This document shows, one piece after another, positions 1 to 8,478 of a stretch of DNA of 42,798 nucleotides (the stretch's first letter is position 1; every line of letters starts with the position of its first letter). Source of the stretch: Lachnospiraceae bacterium (GTDB taxonomy: Bacteria; Bacillota; Clostridia; Lachnospirales; Lachnospiraceae); contig JAEENL010000003.1 of the NCBI GenBank assembly GCA_016283775.1, forward strand, positions 1 to 42,798. The letters run 5' to 3'. A program made the translations under genes and the position numbers. The notes beneath the pieces are model-generated. The model saw only the letters and a list, made by a program, of their open reading frames with translations. It was not told the origin of the DNA and ran no database searches.

Positions 1-12
1 AAAACAATTCGC

Positions 13-41
13 TTGCTAAAATGGCTCCACAAAATTATAAT
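13..41 (+). promoter_or_regulatory. Predicted sigma-A promoter of the zinc-finger membrane protein gene
   Basis: The sequence shows TTGCTA at 13-18, a 17-base spacer, then a perfect TATAAT at 36-41. Transcription would start near 48-50, which is at the ATG of the next gene at 50, so the transcript may have no leader. The -10 box overlaps the only alternative start codon, the TTG at 41. Confidence 0.6.
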
Positions 42-49
42 TGAACAGT

Positions 50-436
50 ATGAAAAAAGAAAAGAAAAAGACCGTACCCACATTAAAACACAATATGGAC
101 TGCGCGACCTGCCAGAAGAGTTTCACGCCCTACTATGAGGGCACGATGGAGCTCAAGGCGGAGCACGAGGTTTCAAAGCATATCATGAACTGCAGGGAAT
201 GCAAAGACGAGTTCGAAGCGTTCTTTATGTTTTCGTCTGCTTTTAAGATGTTAAATTCCGACGATCCCGCAAACATGATATATGACATCAACAAATATAT
301 CGCAAAAAAAGAAGAGCGCCACAAAAACTATATCCGGCAGAAGACCACCATTCTGGTGGAGATCGTGCTGATAGGACTTATTGTAGGCGCTTTTATCGTA
401 TTTCTTTTTTATGAAGATTTCTGGGGGTTAATGTAA
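50..436 (+). CDS. Small zinc-finger (zf-HC2-like) single-pass membrane protein
   Basis: A 128-residue protein. Near its N-terminus it has a CxxC pair (C18 and C21) and then H-x3-C-x2-C (H44, C48, C51). This is the arrangement seen in anti-sigma-factor zinc fingers of the zf-HC2 type. One hydrophobic helix at about residues 101-121 is followed by a short tail, so the finger should face the cytoplasm. An in-frame stop at 17-19 limits the start to TTG at 41 or ATG at 50. Neither has a Shine-Dalgarno sequence, and the TTG lies inside the predicted -10 box, so ATG 50 is preferred. The stop codon abuts the polA start, so the two are probably co-transcribed. No sigma factor gene is visible in the window, so the anti-sigma role is only a possibility. 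Confidence 0.7.
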   Translation: MKKEKKKTVPTLKHNMDCATCQKSFTPYYEGTMELKAEHEVSKHIMNCRECKDEFEAFFMFSSAFKMLNSDDPANMIYDINKYIAKKEERHKNYIRQKTTILVEIVLIGLIVGAFIVFLFYEDFWGLM

Positions 437-3148
437 ATGGGAAAGATAGTACTGATAGACGGACACAGCATAATGAACAGGGCATACCACGGTCTGCCTG
501 ATCTTACCACGTTCAGCGGGCATCACACAAATGCCGTGCTGGGCTTTTTAAATATCATGCTGCGTTTCCTGGATAATTTTTCACCTGAATACCTCACCGT
601 TGTGTTTGACGAAGAACAGCCGACCTTCAGGCACAAGGAGTTTTCGGATTACAAAGCACAGAGAAAGCCCATGGATTCACAGCTTGCGGAGCAGTTCCCG
701 GTGATCTTCAAGGTGCTTTCCGCTATGAACATAAAGGTGATAAAAAAAGGCGGCTTCGAAGCGGACGATATCCTGGGAACGATAGCAACAAAGGCTGAAA
801 AAGAAGGGATCGACGCGATCATAGTATCGGGAGACAAAGACCTTTTGCAGCTCACAAGCGACCATATTACCGTAATGGTGCCCACTACCGCAAAGGGTAA
901 GACCACCGTAAAGGAATTTACAAAGGACCTTTTCAGGGAGGAATACGGTCTTCCCGAGCCCCGTATGATAATCGATCTAAAAGCCATAATGGGCGACTCC
1001 TCAGACAACTACAAAGGTGTGGAAGGCATAGGAGAAAAGGGCGCAACAAAGCTTTTGCAGGATTTCGGAAGCCTTGAAGGGATATATGAAAACCTTGACA
1101 AGATCACGGGAAAGACTCTCGAGAAACTGAACAACGGCAAGGAAAGCGCGTTTTTCTGCAGATGGCTCGCAACTATAAAAACAGACTGCGACATAGATTT
1201 TTCATTTGACGATGCAAAGGCGGACAACATCTTTACGCCGGAAGCCTACAAGGTCTTAAAGGAATATGAGATAAAATCGCTTCTCGGAAGATTTGAAGGG
1301 GTGGATCAAAAGGAAAGTGAAAAGGACGCGGCGCCTGCTGCTAAGACTCCCGTAAGACCTGAGCCGGAGCTTGTGTCTGTTTCCGGAAAAGAGGAAGTGG
1401 AAAAAGCCTTTGAAAAGCTTTCCGCCGAGGAAGTAAAGGACCTCGGAGCATATTTTGCATATTACGACCTTGATGACGGATATTCAAAAGGTATCGCGTC
1501 TGTAGGGCTTGAAGCTGGAGAGTATGCCGTAAACATTTCTCTACAGGGTTCCGCTTCGGAAGAGGACGTGTTCAACGGGATAAACGGCCTCTTAAAAAAC
1601 GGCTTCAGGCTGTTTTCCTATGACCTTAAGGAGATCTCGGAGCATTTTGACGAGGATGCAAAGGACAACATCGTTGACCTCTCGATAGCGACCTATGTGA
1701 TAAATCCTTCAAAATCCGAATATACACCTGCGGACATCGCGCATGAATTTGTGGGTACCATGCTTCCCGAGATAAAAGAAAAGCTCGGAAAACTGAGCCT
1801 TCCCGAGGCTTTTCTCCAGATGGATTTTACCGGAGAGAACAAAAAGAAAGCTTCGGAACTCATGAAAAGCTATGCCCACGCGGCTTTGCTCGCAGGGCCC
1901 GTAGTCATAAAAAGGCTGAACGACATCGATTCCTTTAAGCTTTTTAAAGAAGTCGAAATGCCGCTCATGTTCGCGCTCCGCGATATGGAGACCGCAGGAA
2001 TCTCGGTGGACAGGAATGCGCTGAACTCCTACGGTTCGATGCTCTCGGGCGAGATAAAGAAGCTTGAAGCCGAAGTGTACAAGCTTGCGGGAGAAGAGTT
2101 CAATATCAATTCTCCAAAGCAGCTCGGTGAGATACTTTTTGAAAAAATGAAGCTCCCCGGCGGAAAAAAGACAAAGACAGGATACTCCACCGCTGCGGAT
2201 GTGCTTGAAAAACTGCGTGAGGACGACCCGATAATCGACCTCATCCTTAAATACAGGACATATACAAAGCTTAAGAGCACCTATGCTGACGGCCTGGGAG
2301 GCTTTATCGCAAAGGACGGAAGGATACATACCAAGTTCAATCAGACTGTCACTGCGACGGGAAGACTTTCAAGCACTGATCCTAACCTCCAGAATATCCC
2401 TGTGCGCAGGGAACTCGGAAGAGAGATCAGAAAGATGTTTGTCCCGGCAAAAGGGTATGTCTTTGTGGACGCGGACTATTCCCAGATAGAGCTGAGGCTC
2501 CTTGCGCACATGTCAGGCGATCAGAGCCTTATCGACGCTTACAATGAAGGTCAGGATATCCACAGGATCACAGCCGCCAAGGTGTTCAATGTTCCTTTTG
2601 AAGAGGTCACGCCTCTCATGAGGAGCAACGCAAAGGCTGTTAATTTCGGAATTATCTACGGTATGAGCTCCTTCGGACTCGGAAGTGAGATAAACGTATC
2701 GAGGAAAGAAGCGGAAGAGTACATAAAGCAGTATTTTGAGACTTATCCTCAGATAAAGAGATATCTGGATTCTCTTGTGGAAAGCGCGAGAAAGAACGGA
2801 TATTCCACGACGCTTTTCAACAGGAGACGCCCCATAAACGAGATAAACGACAGGAATTTCATGGTGCGCGCAGGCGCGGAACGTATTGCGATGAACTCGC
2901 CCATACAGGGAACGGCCGCGGACATTATGAAGATAGCGCTCGTAAACGCTGCAAGAGCGCTGAAAAAAGAAGGATTAAAGAGCAGGATACTTTTGCAGGT
3001 CCATGACGAGCTGCTTGTGGAGGCGCCTGCGGAAGAGGCCGAGAAAGCGGCTGAGATAATAAAGCATGAAATGATGAACGCCTCGAAGCTTAAAGTGGAG
3101 CTTGCGGTGTCGGTAGGAACCGGAGAGAACTGGGACGATGCCCACTGA
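437..3148 (+). CDS. polA: DNA polymerase I
   Basis: Replicates across gaps left by RNA primers and repair. The 903-residue length is normal for the family. Residues 1 to about 290 are the 5'-3' nuclease domain with its acidic motifs (GFEADDILG, SGDKDLLQL, MGDSSDNYKG). About 310-520 has the position and size of the 3'-5' exonuclease domain, but the first catalytic motif (normally D-x-E) reads YYDLDDGY. Proofreading is therefore probably absent, as in Bacillus Pol I. The polymerase domain follows, with motif A DADYSQIELR (catalytic D680), motif B RSNAKAVNFGIIYG and motif C VHDELL (D857). It starts immediately after the preceding stop codon and overlaps coaE by 11 bases. Confidence 0.97.
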   Translation: MGKIVLIDGHSIMNRAYHGLPDLTTFSGHHTNAVLGFLNIMLRFLDNFSPEYLTVVFDEEQPTFRHKEFSDYKAQRKPMDSQLAEQFPVIFKVLSAMNIKVIKKGGFEADDILGTIATKAEKEGIDAIIVSGDKDLLQLTSDHITVMVPTTAKGKTTVKEFTKDLFREEYGLPEPRMIIDLKAIMGDSSDNYKGVEGIGEKGATKLLQDFGSLEGIYENLDKITGKTLEKLNNGKESAFFCRWLATIKTDCDIDFSFDDAKADNIFTPEAYKVLKEYEIKSLLGRFEGVDQKESEKDAAPAAKTPVRPEPELVSVSGKEEVEKAFEKLSAEEVKDLGAYFAYYDLDDGYSKGIASVGLEAGEYAVNISLQGSASEEDVFNGINGLLKNGFRLFSYDLKEISEHFDEDAKDNIVDLSIATYVINPSKSEYTPADIAHEFVGTMLPEIKEKLGKLSLPEAFLQMDFTGENKKKASELMKSYAHAALLAGPVVIKRLNDIDSFKLFKEVEMPLMFALRDMETAGISVDRNALNSYGSMLSGEIKKLEAEVYKLAGEEFNINSPKQLGEILFEKMKLPGGKKTKTGYSTAADVLEKLREDDPIIDLILKYRTYTKLKSTYADGLGGFIAKDGRIHTKFNQTVTATGRLSSTDPNLQNIPVRRELGREIRKMFVPAKGYVFVDADYSQIELRLLAHMSGDQSLIDAYNEGQDIHRITAAKVFNVPFEEVTPLMRSNAKAVNFGIIYGMSSFGLGSEINVSRKEAEEYIKQYFETYPQIKRYLDSLVESARKNGYSTTLFNRRRPINEINDRNFMVRAGAERIAMNSPIQGTAADIMKIALVNAARALKKEGLKSRILLQVHDELLVEAPAEEAEKAAEIIKHEMMNASKLKVELAVSVGTGENWDDAH

Positions 3149-3773
3149 ATCTGAACAAAAAAACAAAATAGTGATCGGAGTCACCGGGGGCGCGGGATCG
3201 GGAAAATCCACGGTCGTAAAATTTGTGCTGAAGAGCTTTGACTGCGAGTTCATAAACACGGACCTTGTGGCTCATGACCTCATGGAGCCGGGAAAAGCCA
3301 ACTACAAGGCGCTCATAAAGGAATACGGTGAAGAGATCCTGGACCCTTGTGACATGCCGCGGATTTCAAGGCCACTGCTCCTTAAAAAAGTCTCGGAGAG
3401 CGGAGATTTTGCAAAGTTAAACTCCATCACTCATCCGAATGTGATAAAGCGGTCAAAACAGATCATACGAAACACGAAAAAGTCGGTCGTGCTCGTAGAA
3501 GCGGCTCTCCTTCTTGAAGCCGGGATGGACTCGATATGTGATGACGTGTGGTTTGTGACGGCTCCTCTTGAACACAGGATAAGAAGGATGAAAGAGACAA
3601 GGGGGTATACTGACGAGCGTGTCCGTGATATGCTTAAAAACCAGCTTTCCGACGAAGAATTCAAAAAACGCACAAGTTACACCATAAACAATCCGGACGG
3701 CTCGGACGAAGGCATGAAAGCCGCTGTGGAACGCGTTAAAGAGTTGCTTGACTCGAAAACGAAAAACAAGTAA
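3138..3773 (+). CDS. coaE: Dephospho-CoA kinase
   Basis: Catalyses the last step of coenzyme A synthesis, ATP-dependent phosphorylation of dephospho-CoA. The 211-residue protein has a P-loop near its start (GAGSGKST, residues 18-25), the INTDLVAHDL segment, and a LID-like RRMKETRGYTDERV stretch typical of the family. The start overlaps the 3' end of polA by 11 bases. The polA-coaE order is common in Firmicutes, though mutM often lies between them and is absent here. A promoter for the next gene is embedded in its last codons, with the stop codon TAA lying inside that promoter's -10 box. Confidence 0.95.
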   Translation: MPTESEQKNKIVIGVTGGAGSGKSTVVKFVLKSFDCEFINTDLVAHDLMEPGKANYKALIKEYGEEILDPCDMPRISRPLLLKKVSESGDFAKLNSITHPNVIKRSKQIIRNTKKSVVLVEAALLLEAGMDSICDDVWFVTAPLEHRIRRMKETRGYTDERVRDMLKNQLSDEEFKKRTSYTINNPDGSDEGMKAAVERVKELLDSKTKNK

Positions 3774-3776
3774 AAT
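3748..3776 (+). promoter_or_regulatory. Predicted sigma-A promoter of the FtsA-like gene
   Basis: TTGACT at 3748-3753, a 17-base spacer and TAAAAT at 3771-3776. The -35 box lies in coaE coding sequence and the -10 box includes the coaE stop codon. A start near 3783 would leave a leader of about 30 bases with an AAAGGAG ribosome binding site. Confidence 0.55.
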
Positions 3777-3812
3777 CATTTATTTAGGAAAACATATAAA
3801 GGAGTCCGTAAG

Positions 3813-5900
3813 ATGGGACGAACGGAACAACTTGTATTTGGACTTGATATAGGAACCAGATCTGTGGTGGGGACCGTCGGCTACAAGAAGAACGCCGGCG
3901 ATTTTACCGTTGTCGCACAGGTCGTGCGCGAGCATGAGACCAGAGCGATGCTCGACGGACAGATCCACGACATAGGAAAGGTCGCGGAGACGATAAAAGA
4001 CGTCAAGCGTTCGCTTGAAAAAAAGCTTGACGGCAATAAGCTTTCCGAAGTCTGCATCGCCGCTGCCGGACGAGTCTTAAAGACCATAACCGTCCATGTG
4101 GACGAAGTCTTTTCCGAGAGCGTCACGGTCGACGAAGAAGCGGTACGCGCACTTGAACTGAAGGGCGTCGAAAAAGCCTATACCGAGATAAAAAAGAATC
4201 TTGTGAACGACGAAGAGAACTACTACTGCGTCGCATATACCGTCGTGCGCTATTACTTAAATGATTTCCAGATGGGAAATCTTACGGACCACAAAGCTGA
4301 CAGGATAGGCGCGGACATCCTTGCGACTTTCCTTCCGGATGAAGTCATCGAAGGACTTTACACGACCGTCGACAAAGCGGGACTAAAAGTGGCAAATCTC
4401 ACTCTCGAGCCCATCGCCGCGATGCTGGTCGCTGTTCCAGAGCGATTCAGGCTGTTAAACATCGCCCTTGTCGATGTGGGAGCGGGCACAAGCGATATAT
4501 GCATCACAAAAGACGGAAGCATCACGGCTTACGGCATGATCCCGATGGCCGGAGACTGCCTCACAGAAGTTATCGCAAACAACCACCTCGTCGACTTCAA
4601 CACGGCGGACGAGATAAAGAAGGATGCGGGTTCCAAAAAACGCACCATAAAATACAAAGACATAATGGGACTCGAACAGTCCGTGACTCCGCTTTCCGTG
4701 AGGAACGAACTGGACGGAAAGATAAGTGAGATGGCGCATCTCGTTTCCGAAGAGATCAAAAATCTGAACGGCGGAAAGAGCGTGAGCGCTGTCTTTGTCG
4801 TGGGCGGAGGCGGAAGGATCCCGGGTTATACCGACAAACTCGCAAAGGAACTTGGGATCCAGAAAGAAAGAGTTGCGTTAAGAGGCGAGGAAGTGCTCTC
4901 GTTCGTAAATTTCCCCGATGCCTCGTACAAGCGCACGCCCGAGCTTGTCACACCCATCGGTATCTGCCTTAACTACTACGAAAAACGGAACAATTTTATT
5001 TTTGTAAATCTCAACAACGATTCCGTAAAACTGTATGACAACAACCGCCTTACGGTAGCGGACGCCGCCGTTGCAGCGGGTTTCCCGAACGACAGGCTTT
5101 TCCCGAGAAGAGGAAAGGCACTCGAATTCACACTGAATGGAAGCGCAAGACTTGTGAGAGGCGAGCTTGGAGAAGCAGCAACCATCACGATAAACGGTCA
5201 TGAAGCTTCCGCATCGTCGATAATCTCTCCGAACGACGACATTGTTATCCGTGAGTCCACTGTCGGCCCTGACGCATCTTATGAAGTCATGCGGCTTCCG
5301 GAATACAAGAAGGGCGAGATAGTGTTCCTCGTAAACGGAAAGAACGTGATCTGCCCGAGATATATCCAGGCAAACGGGCATCTTGTTTCCGGGTTTTACG
5401 ATATAAAACAGGACGACCGCCTTGAACTCCTTAACTACTATACGGTCGCGCAGCTCCTTGAGTTCATGGACATTCCTTATGAGGACAATGTCTATGTGAA
5501 CAACGAAAAGGCAGACAAGGAAACAAAGGTATATGAAAATTTCAAGGTCACTTTCAGGCTGGAGGAAGAAGGGCCGAATCTGAACGAGTTTATTGAAAAG
5601 ACAAAGGCTGAAGCAGAAGAGACCATTGAAGATGACGAAGAGACCGGGGAAAACGGCAGCGAAGAGCCTGAAGCTACCGGGAAGACTCTTGTAAACACCG
5701 AGATCGTTGTAAATGTCAACGGGCGGAACTATGTGCTTCGCGGCAAAGACAGATACCACTTTGTGGATATCATCGATGTGATCGGATTTGACATAAACAG
5801 GCCCGAGGGCACTGACGTCTTAAAAACTATCAACAAAAGGAGCGCCGATTTCGCCGATCCCATAAAGGCGGGCGACGTCATTGAACTTAAATGGATCTGA
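3813..5900 (+). CDS. FtsA/PilM-like actin-fold protein with C-terminal beta-grasp-like extension
   Basis: The first 390 or so residues of this 695-residue protein are an actin-fold ATPase of the FtsA/PilM group. A phosphate-1 motif (FGLDIGTRSVVG) lies near residue 9, phosphate-2 (VDVGAGTSDICI) near 220, and an adenosine motif (VVGGGGRIPGY) near 330. FtsA proteins are usually about 420 residues. Here about 300 more follow. They contain three segments with a similar beginning (FVNLNND near 391, FLVNGKN near 502, VVNVNGRN near 628), which I read as small beta-grasp-like modules. An acidic Glu-rich linker separates the second and third. No C-terminal amphipathic membrane helix of the FtsA type is obvious. 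It overlaps yycJ by 10 bases. A role in division or envelope assembly is inferred only. Confidence 0.75.
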   Translation: MGRTEQLVFGLDIGTRSVVGTVGYKKNAGDFTVVAQVVREHETRAMLDGQIHDIGKVAETIKDVKRSLEKKLDGNKLSEVCIAAAGRVLKTITVHVDEVFSESVTVDEEAVRALELKGVEKAYTEIKKNLVNDEENYYCVAYTVVRYYLNDFQMGNLTDHKADRIGADILATFLPDEVIEGLYTTVDKAGLKVANLTLEPIAAMLVAVPERFRLLNIALVDVGAGTSDICITKDGSITAYGMIPMAGDCLTEVIANNHLVDFNTADEIKKDAGSKKRTIKYKDIMGLEQSVTPLSVRNELDGKISEMAHLVSEEIKNLNGGKSVSAVFVVGGGGRIPGYTDKLAKELGIQKERVALRGEEVLSFVNFPDASYKRTPELVTPIGICLNYYEKRNNFIFVNLNNDSVKLYDNNRLTVADAAVAAGFPNDRLFPRRGKALEFTLNGSARLVRGELGEAATITINGHEASASSIISPNDDIVIRESTVGPDASYEVMRLPEYKKGEIVFLVNGKNVICPRYIQANGHLVSGFYDIKQDDRLELLNYYTVAQLLEFMDIPYEDNVYVNNEKADKETKVYENFKVTFRLEEEGPNLNEFIEKTKAEAEETIEDDEETGENGSEEPEATGKTLVNTEIVVNVNGRNYVLRGKDRYHFVDIIDVIGFDINRPEGTDVLKTINKRSADFADPIKAGDVIELKWI

Positions 5901-6706
5901 CAATATGCAGCTTATCCAGCGGAAGCAGTGGCAACTGTGTGCTTGTTTCCTCCGGACTCACAAATATCCTTATCGATGTCGGGATAAGCGGGAAAAAGGT
6001 GATAGAGGGCATGAACGCCCTTGATTCCGACCCCGAAAAGATCGACGCGATACTTGTTACGCATGAGCATATCGACCATATAAGAGGTCTTGGAGTCATG
6101 CTCAGAAAATACGGGATGCAGGTGTATGCCACAAGAGGCACCATCACCGAATTCCTTCACGGAAGGAACCGGATAGGAGAAGTGGATCCGGGCCTTATAA
6201 ATGCGATAGTTCCCGGCAAATGCTTCATGGTGGGAGACATCATCGTGGATTCCTTCAGAGTGAGCCATGACGCCGCGGACCCCGTAGCCTATACCTTCAG
6301 CTGCGGCGGAAAAAAGGTCGCGATGGCGACGGACCTCGGATTTTACGACGATGATATCGTTAAAAACCTTAAAGGCGCAGAAGCCTTATATCTTGAAGCA
6401 AATCATGATGTGAACATGCTTGAAGCCGGACCGTATCCCTTTTCGCTCAAACAGCGCATAAAGAGCGATCTGGGGCATCTTTCGAACGAGACCTGCGGAA
6501 AGCTTGTGACGAGACTCTGCAATGACAATACCGTAAGGATAAATGACGTGATACTTGCGCATTTAAGCGAAGAGAACAATTTCCCGGAGCTTGCCTATGA
6601 GACGGTGAAGTCAATACTCTACATGGAAGTGCCCGAGGACAGGAGACCTGCACTTCATGTGGCTCCGAGATTTGAGCCTTCATTTGTCGCAAAAGTCACG
6701 ATCTGA
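5891..6706 (+). CDS. yycJ: YycJ/WalJ-type metallo-beta-lactamase-fold hydrolase
   Basis: A 271-residue cytoplasmic hydrolase of the YycJ group. The metal-binding HxHxDH motif is intact (HEHIDH, residues 58-63). Later ligand regions are also visible: RVSHDAADP, MATDLG, EANHD and LGHLSN. Length and motif order match the YycJ family, which is widespread in Firmicutes and linked in B. subtilis to the WalRK cell-wall regulatory locus and to DNA-end processing. Here it is not next to walRK; it follows the FtsA-like gene with a 10-base overlap, so the two are likely translated together. The substrate cannot be told from the sequence. Confidence 0.88.
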   Translation: MDLTICSLSSGSSGNCVLVSSGLTNILIDVGISGKKVIEGMNALDSDPEKIDAILVTHEHIDHIRGLGVMLRKYGMQVYATRGTITEFLHGRNRIGEVDPGLINAIVPGKCFMVGDIIVDSFRVSHDAADPVAYTFSCGGKKVAMATDLGFYDDDIVKNLKGAEALYLEANHDVNMLEAGPYPFSLKQRIKSDLGHLSNETCGKLVTRLCNDNTVRINDVILAHLSEENNFPELAYETVKSILYMEVPEDRRPALHVAPRFEPSFVAKVTI

Positions 6707-6752
6707 AATAAAAACAAAAATTTTTAAAACCGTTTCCGGAATTTTACGAGAA

Positions 6753-6758
6753 TATAAT
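6753..6758 (+). promoter_or_regulatory. Possible -10 box upstream of the ACT-domain gene
   Basis: A perfect TATAAT stands 19 bases before the start codon in an AT-rich gap. No good -35 hexamer is found at 16-18 bases upstream, so the promoter call is tentative. Confidence 0.35.
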
Positions 6759-6777
6759 TAGCAAACAGGAGAATACT

Positions 6778-7050
6778 ATGAAAAGAGCCGTGATCACCGT
6801 TGTAGGAAAGGATACAGTAGGAATAATCGCAAAGGTCTGCACCTATCTTGCAAACGAAAACGTAAACATCCTTGACATTTCCCAGACCATCCTCAAGGAA
6901 TTTTTCAACATGATCATGATCGTTGACATGTCAAATGCAGGAAACGATTTTGTAAAGATCGCTAACGGTCTTGAAGAACTTGGGAACAGCATGGGGCTCG
7001 TCATCCGTATCCAGCGTGAGGACATCTTTGACATGATGCACAGGATATAG
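6778..7050 (+). CDS. ACT-domain protein (UPF0237 type)
   Basis: A 90-residue protein that is essentially one ACT domain, beginning with the characteristic KRAVITVVGKDTVGIIAKV stretch. ACT domains bind small ligands, often amino acids, and regulate partner proteins. A clear ribosome binding site (CAGGAG) precedes the ATG. The next gene, a DUF711/PFL-family protein, follows after 32 bases. This UPF0237-UPF0210 pairing recurs in many Firmicutes, suggesting that the small protein senses a ligand for the large one. The ligand is unknown. Confidence 0.88.
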   Translation: MKRAVITVVGKDTVGIIAKVCTYLANENVNILDISQTILKEFFNMIMIVDMSNAGNDFVKIANGLEELGNSMGLVIRIQREDIFDMMHRI

Positions 7051-7082
7051 ACTGCGTGAGAAACTGACGAGGAGAAAAGATT

Positions 7083-8447
7083 ATGATCAACCGTGCCGAA
7101 GTGTTAGAGACCAACAAGATGATACAGGAATCCAAGCTCGATGTGAGGACCATCACACTTGGTATCAGCCTGCTCGACTGCATAGATTCAGACCTTAAAA
7201 AATGCTGTGACCGAATTTACGACAAGATCACAAAGACTGCGGAAAAGCTTGTTCCCACAGGCGAACTCATTGAAAAGGAATATCAGATACCGATAGTCAA
7301 CAAGCGCATTTCCATAACACCCGCCGCTCTTGTGGGAGGCGCGTGCTGCAAGTCCAAAGAGGATTTTGTCGAGATAGCAAAGACGCTTGACAGAGCTGCG
7401 GCCACCGTAGGCGTGAATTTCCTGGGTGGTTTTTCCGCGCTCGTTTCAAAGGGGATGACAAAAGCCGACAAAGACCTTATCACATCCATACCGCTCGCGC
7501 TCTCTCAGACGAATGCGCTGTGCAGTTCGGTTAATGTGGGCTCCACAAAGACAGGTATTGACATGGATGCTGTAGAGCTTCTCGGACATATAATCCTTGA
7601 GACCGCAGAAGCCACCAAGGATCAGGGTAGCCTCGGATGCGCGAAGCTCGTCGTACTGTGCAACGCTCCCGATGACAATCCGTTCATGGCCGGCGCTTTC
7701 CACGGCGTTACCGAGAGCGATGCAATAATAAACGTCGGAGTAAGCGGCCCCGGCGTTGTAAAACGCGCGCTTGAAGAAGTGCGTGGCGAAAACTTTGAGG
7801 TGCTCTGCGAGACCATCAAAAAGACAGCGTTCAAGATAACACGTGTGGGACAGCTTGTCGCAAAGGAAGCATCGGAGCTTATGGGAATACCTTTCGGCAT
7901 CGTGGATCTTTCGCTTGCCCCCACTCCCGCGATAGGAGATTCCGTTGCGGAGATACTTAAAGAGATCGGAGTAGATGAGCCCGGCGCTCCCGGAACCACT
8001 GCAGCGCTTGCACTCCTCAACGACCAGGTCAAAAAAGGCGGCCTTATGGCATCTTCCTATGTGGGAGGCCTTTCGGGAGCATTCATACCCGTATCGGAGG
8101 ATCAGGGCATGATAGACGCGGTGAACCGCGGGGCTCTTACGATAGAAAAGCTTGAAGCCATGACCTGTGTTTGTTCCGTGGGACTTGACATGATCGCAGT
8201 TCCCGGAGACACAGAACCGTCAAAAATATCAGGTATAATAGCCGACGAAATGGCAATAGGAATGATAAACCAGAAGACCACCGCGGTCCGTCTGATCCCC
8301 GTTATCGGAAAGACAGTCGGTGACACCGTTGAATTCGGCGGCCTTCTCGGCACTGCGCCCGTTATGAGCGTGAACAGTTTCGGATGCAGCTCCTTTGTTT
8401 CACGCGGAGGACGTATCCCGGCGCCTGTGCATTCATTCAAGAACTAA
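7083..8447 (+). CDS. PFL family protein (DUF711, UPF0210)
   Basis: A 454-residue protein matching DUF711/UPF0210, a family structurally related to pyruvate formate-lyase and ribonucleotide reductase barrels. The typical opening ([14 protein letters not shown]), the internal [15 protein letters not shown] stretch and the Gly-rich C-terminus ([11 protein letters not shown]) are present. I see no glycyl-radical motif, so a radical mechanism should not be assumed. It probably forms an operon with the ACT-domain gene before it. The biochemical function is not known for the family. Confidence 0.9.
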   Translation: MINRAEVLETNKMIQESKLDVRTITLGISLLDCIDSDLKKCCDRIYDKITKTAEKLVPTGELIEKEYQIPIVNKRISITPAALVGGACCKSKEDFVEIAKTLDRAAATVGVNFLGGFSALVSKGMTKADKDLITSIPLALSQTNALCSSVNVGSTKTGIDMDAVELLGHIILETAEATKDQGSLGCAKLVVLCNAPDDNPFMAGAFHGVTESDAIINVGVSGPGVVKRALEEVRGENFEVLCETIKKTAFKITRVGQLVAKEASELMGIPFGIVDLSLAPTPAIGDSVAEILKEIGVDEPGAPGTTAALALLNDQVKKGGLMASSYVGGLSGAFIPVSEDQGMIDAVNRGALTIEKLEAMTCVCSVGLDMIAVPGDTEPSKISGIIADEMAIGMINQKTTAVRLIPVIGKTVGDTVEFGGLLGTAPVMSVNSFGCSSFVSRGGRIPAPVHSFKN

Positions 8448-8478
8448 AGCTTTATTCTGTAACCCAAAGAGGTGTGAT

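Noticed and set aside
4878..5759. Long minus-strand open frame opposite the FtsA-like gene
   Set aside because: It mirrors a real gene, has no family resemblance, and no start signal is seen; long antisense frames are expected with this codon usage.
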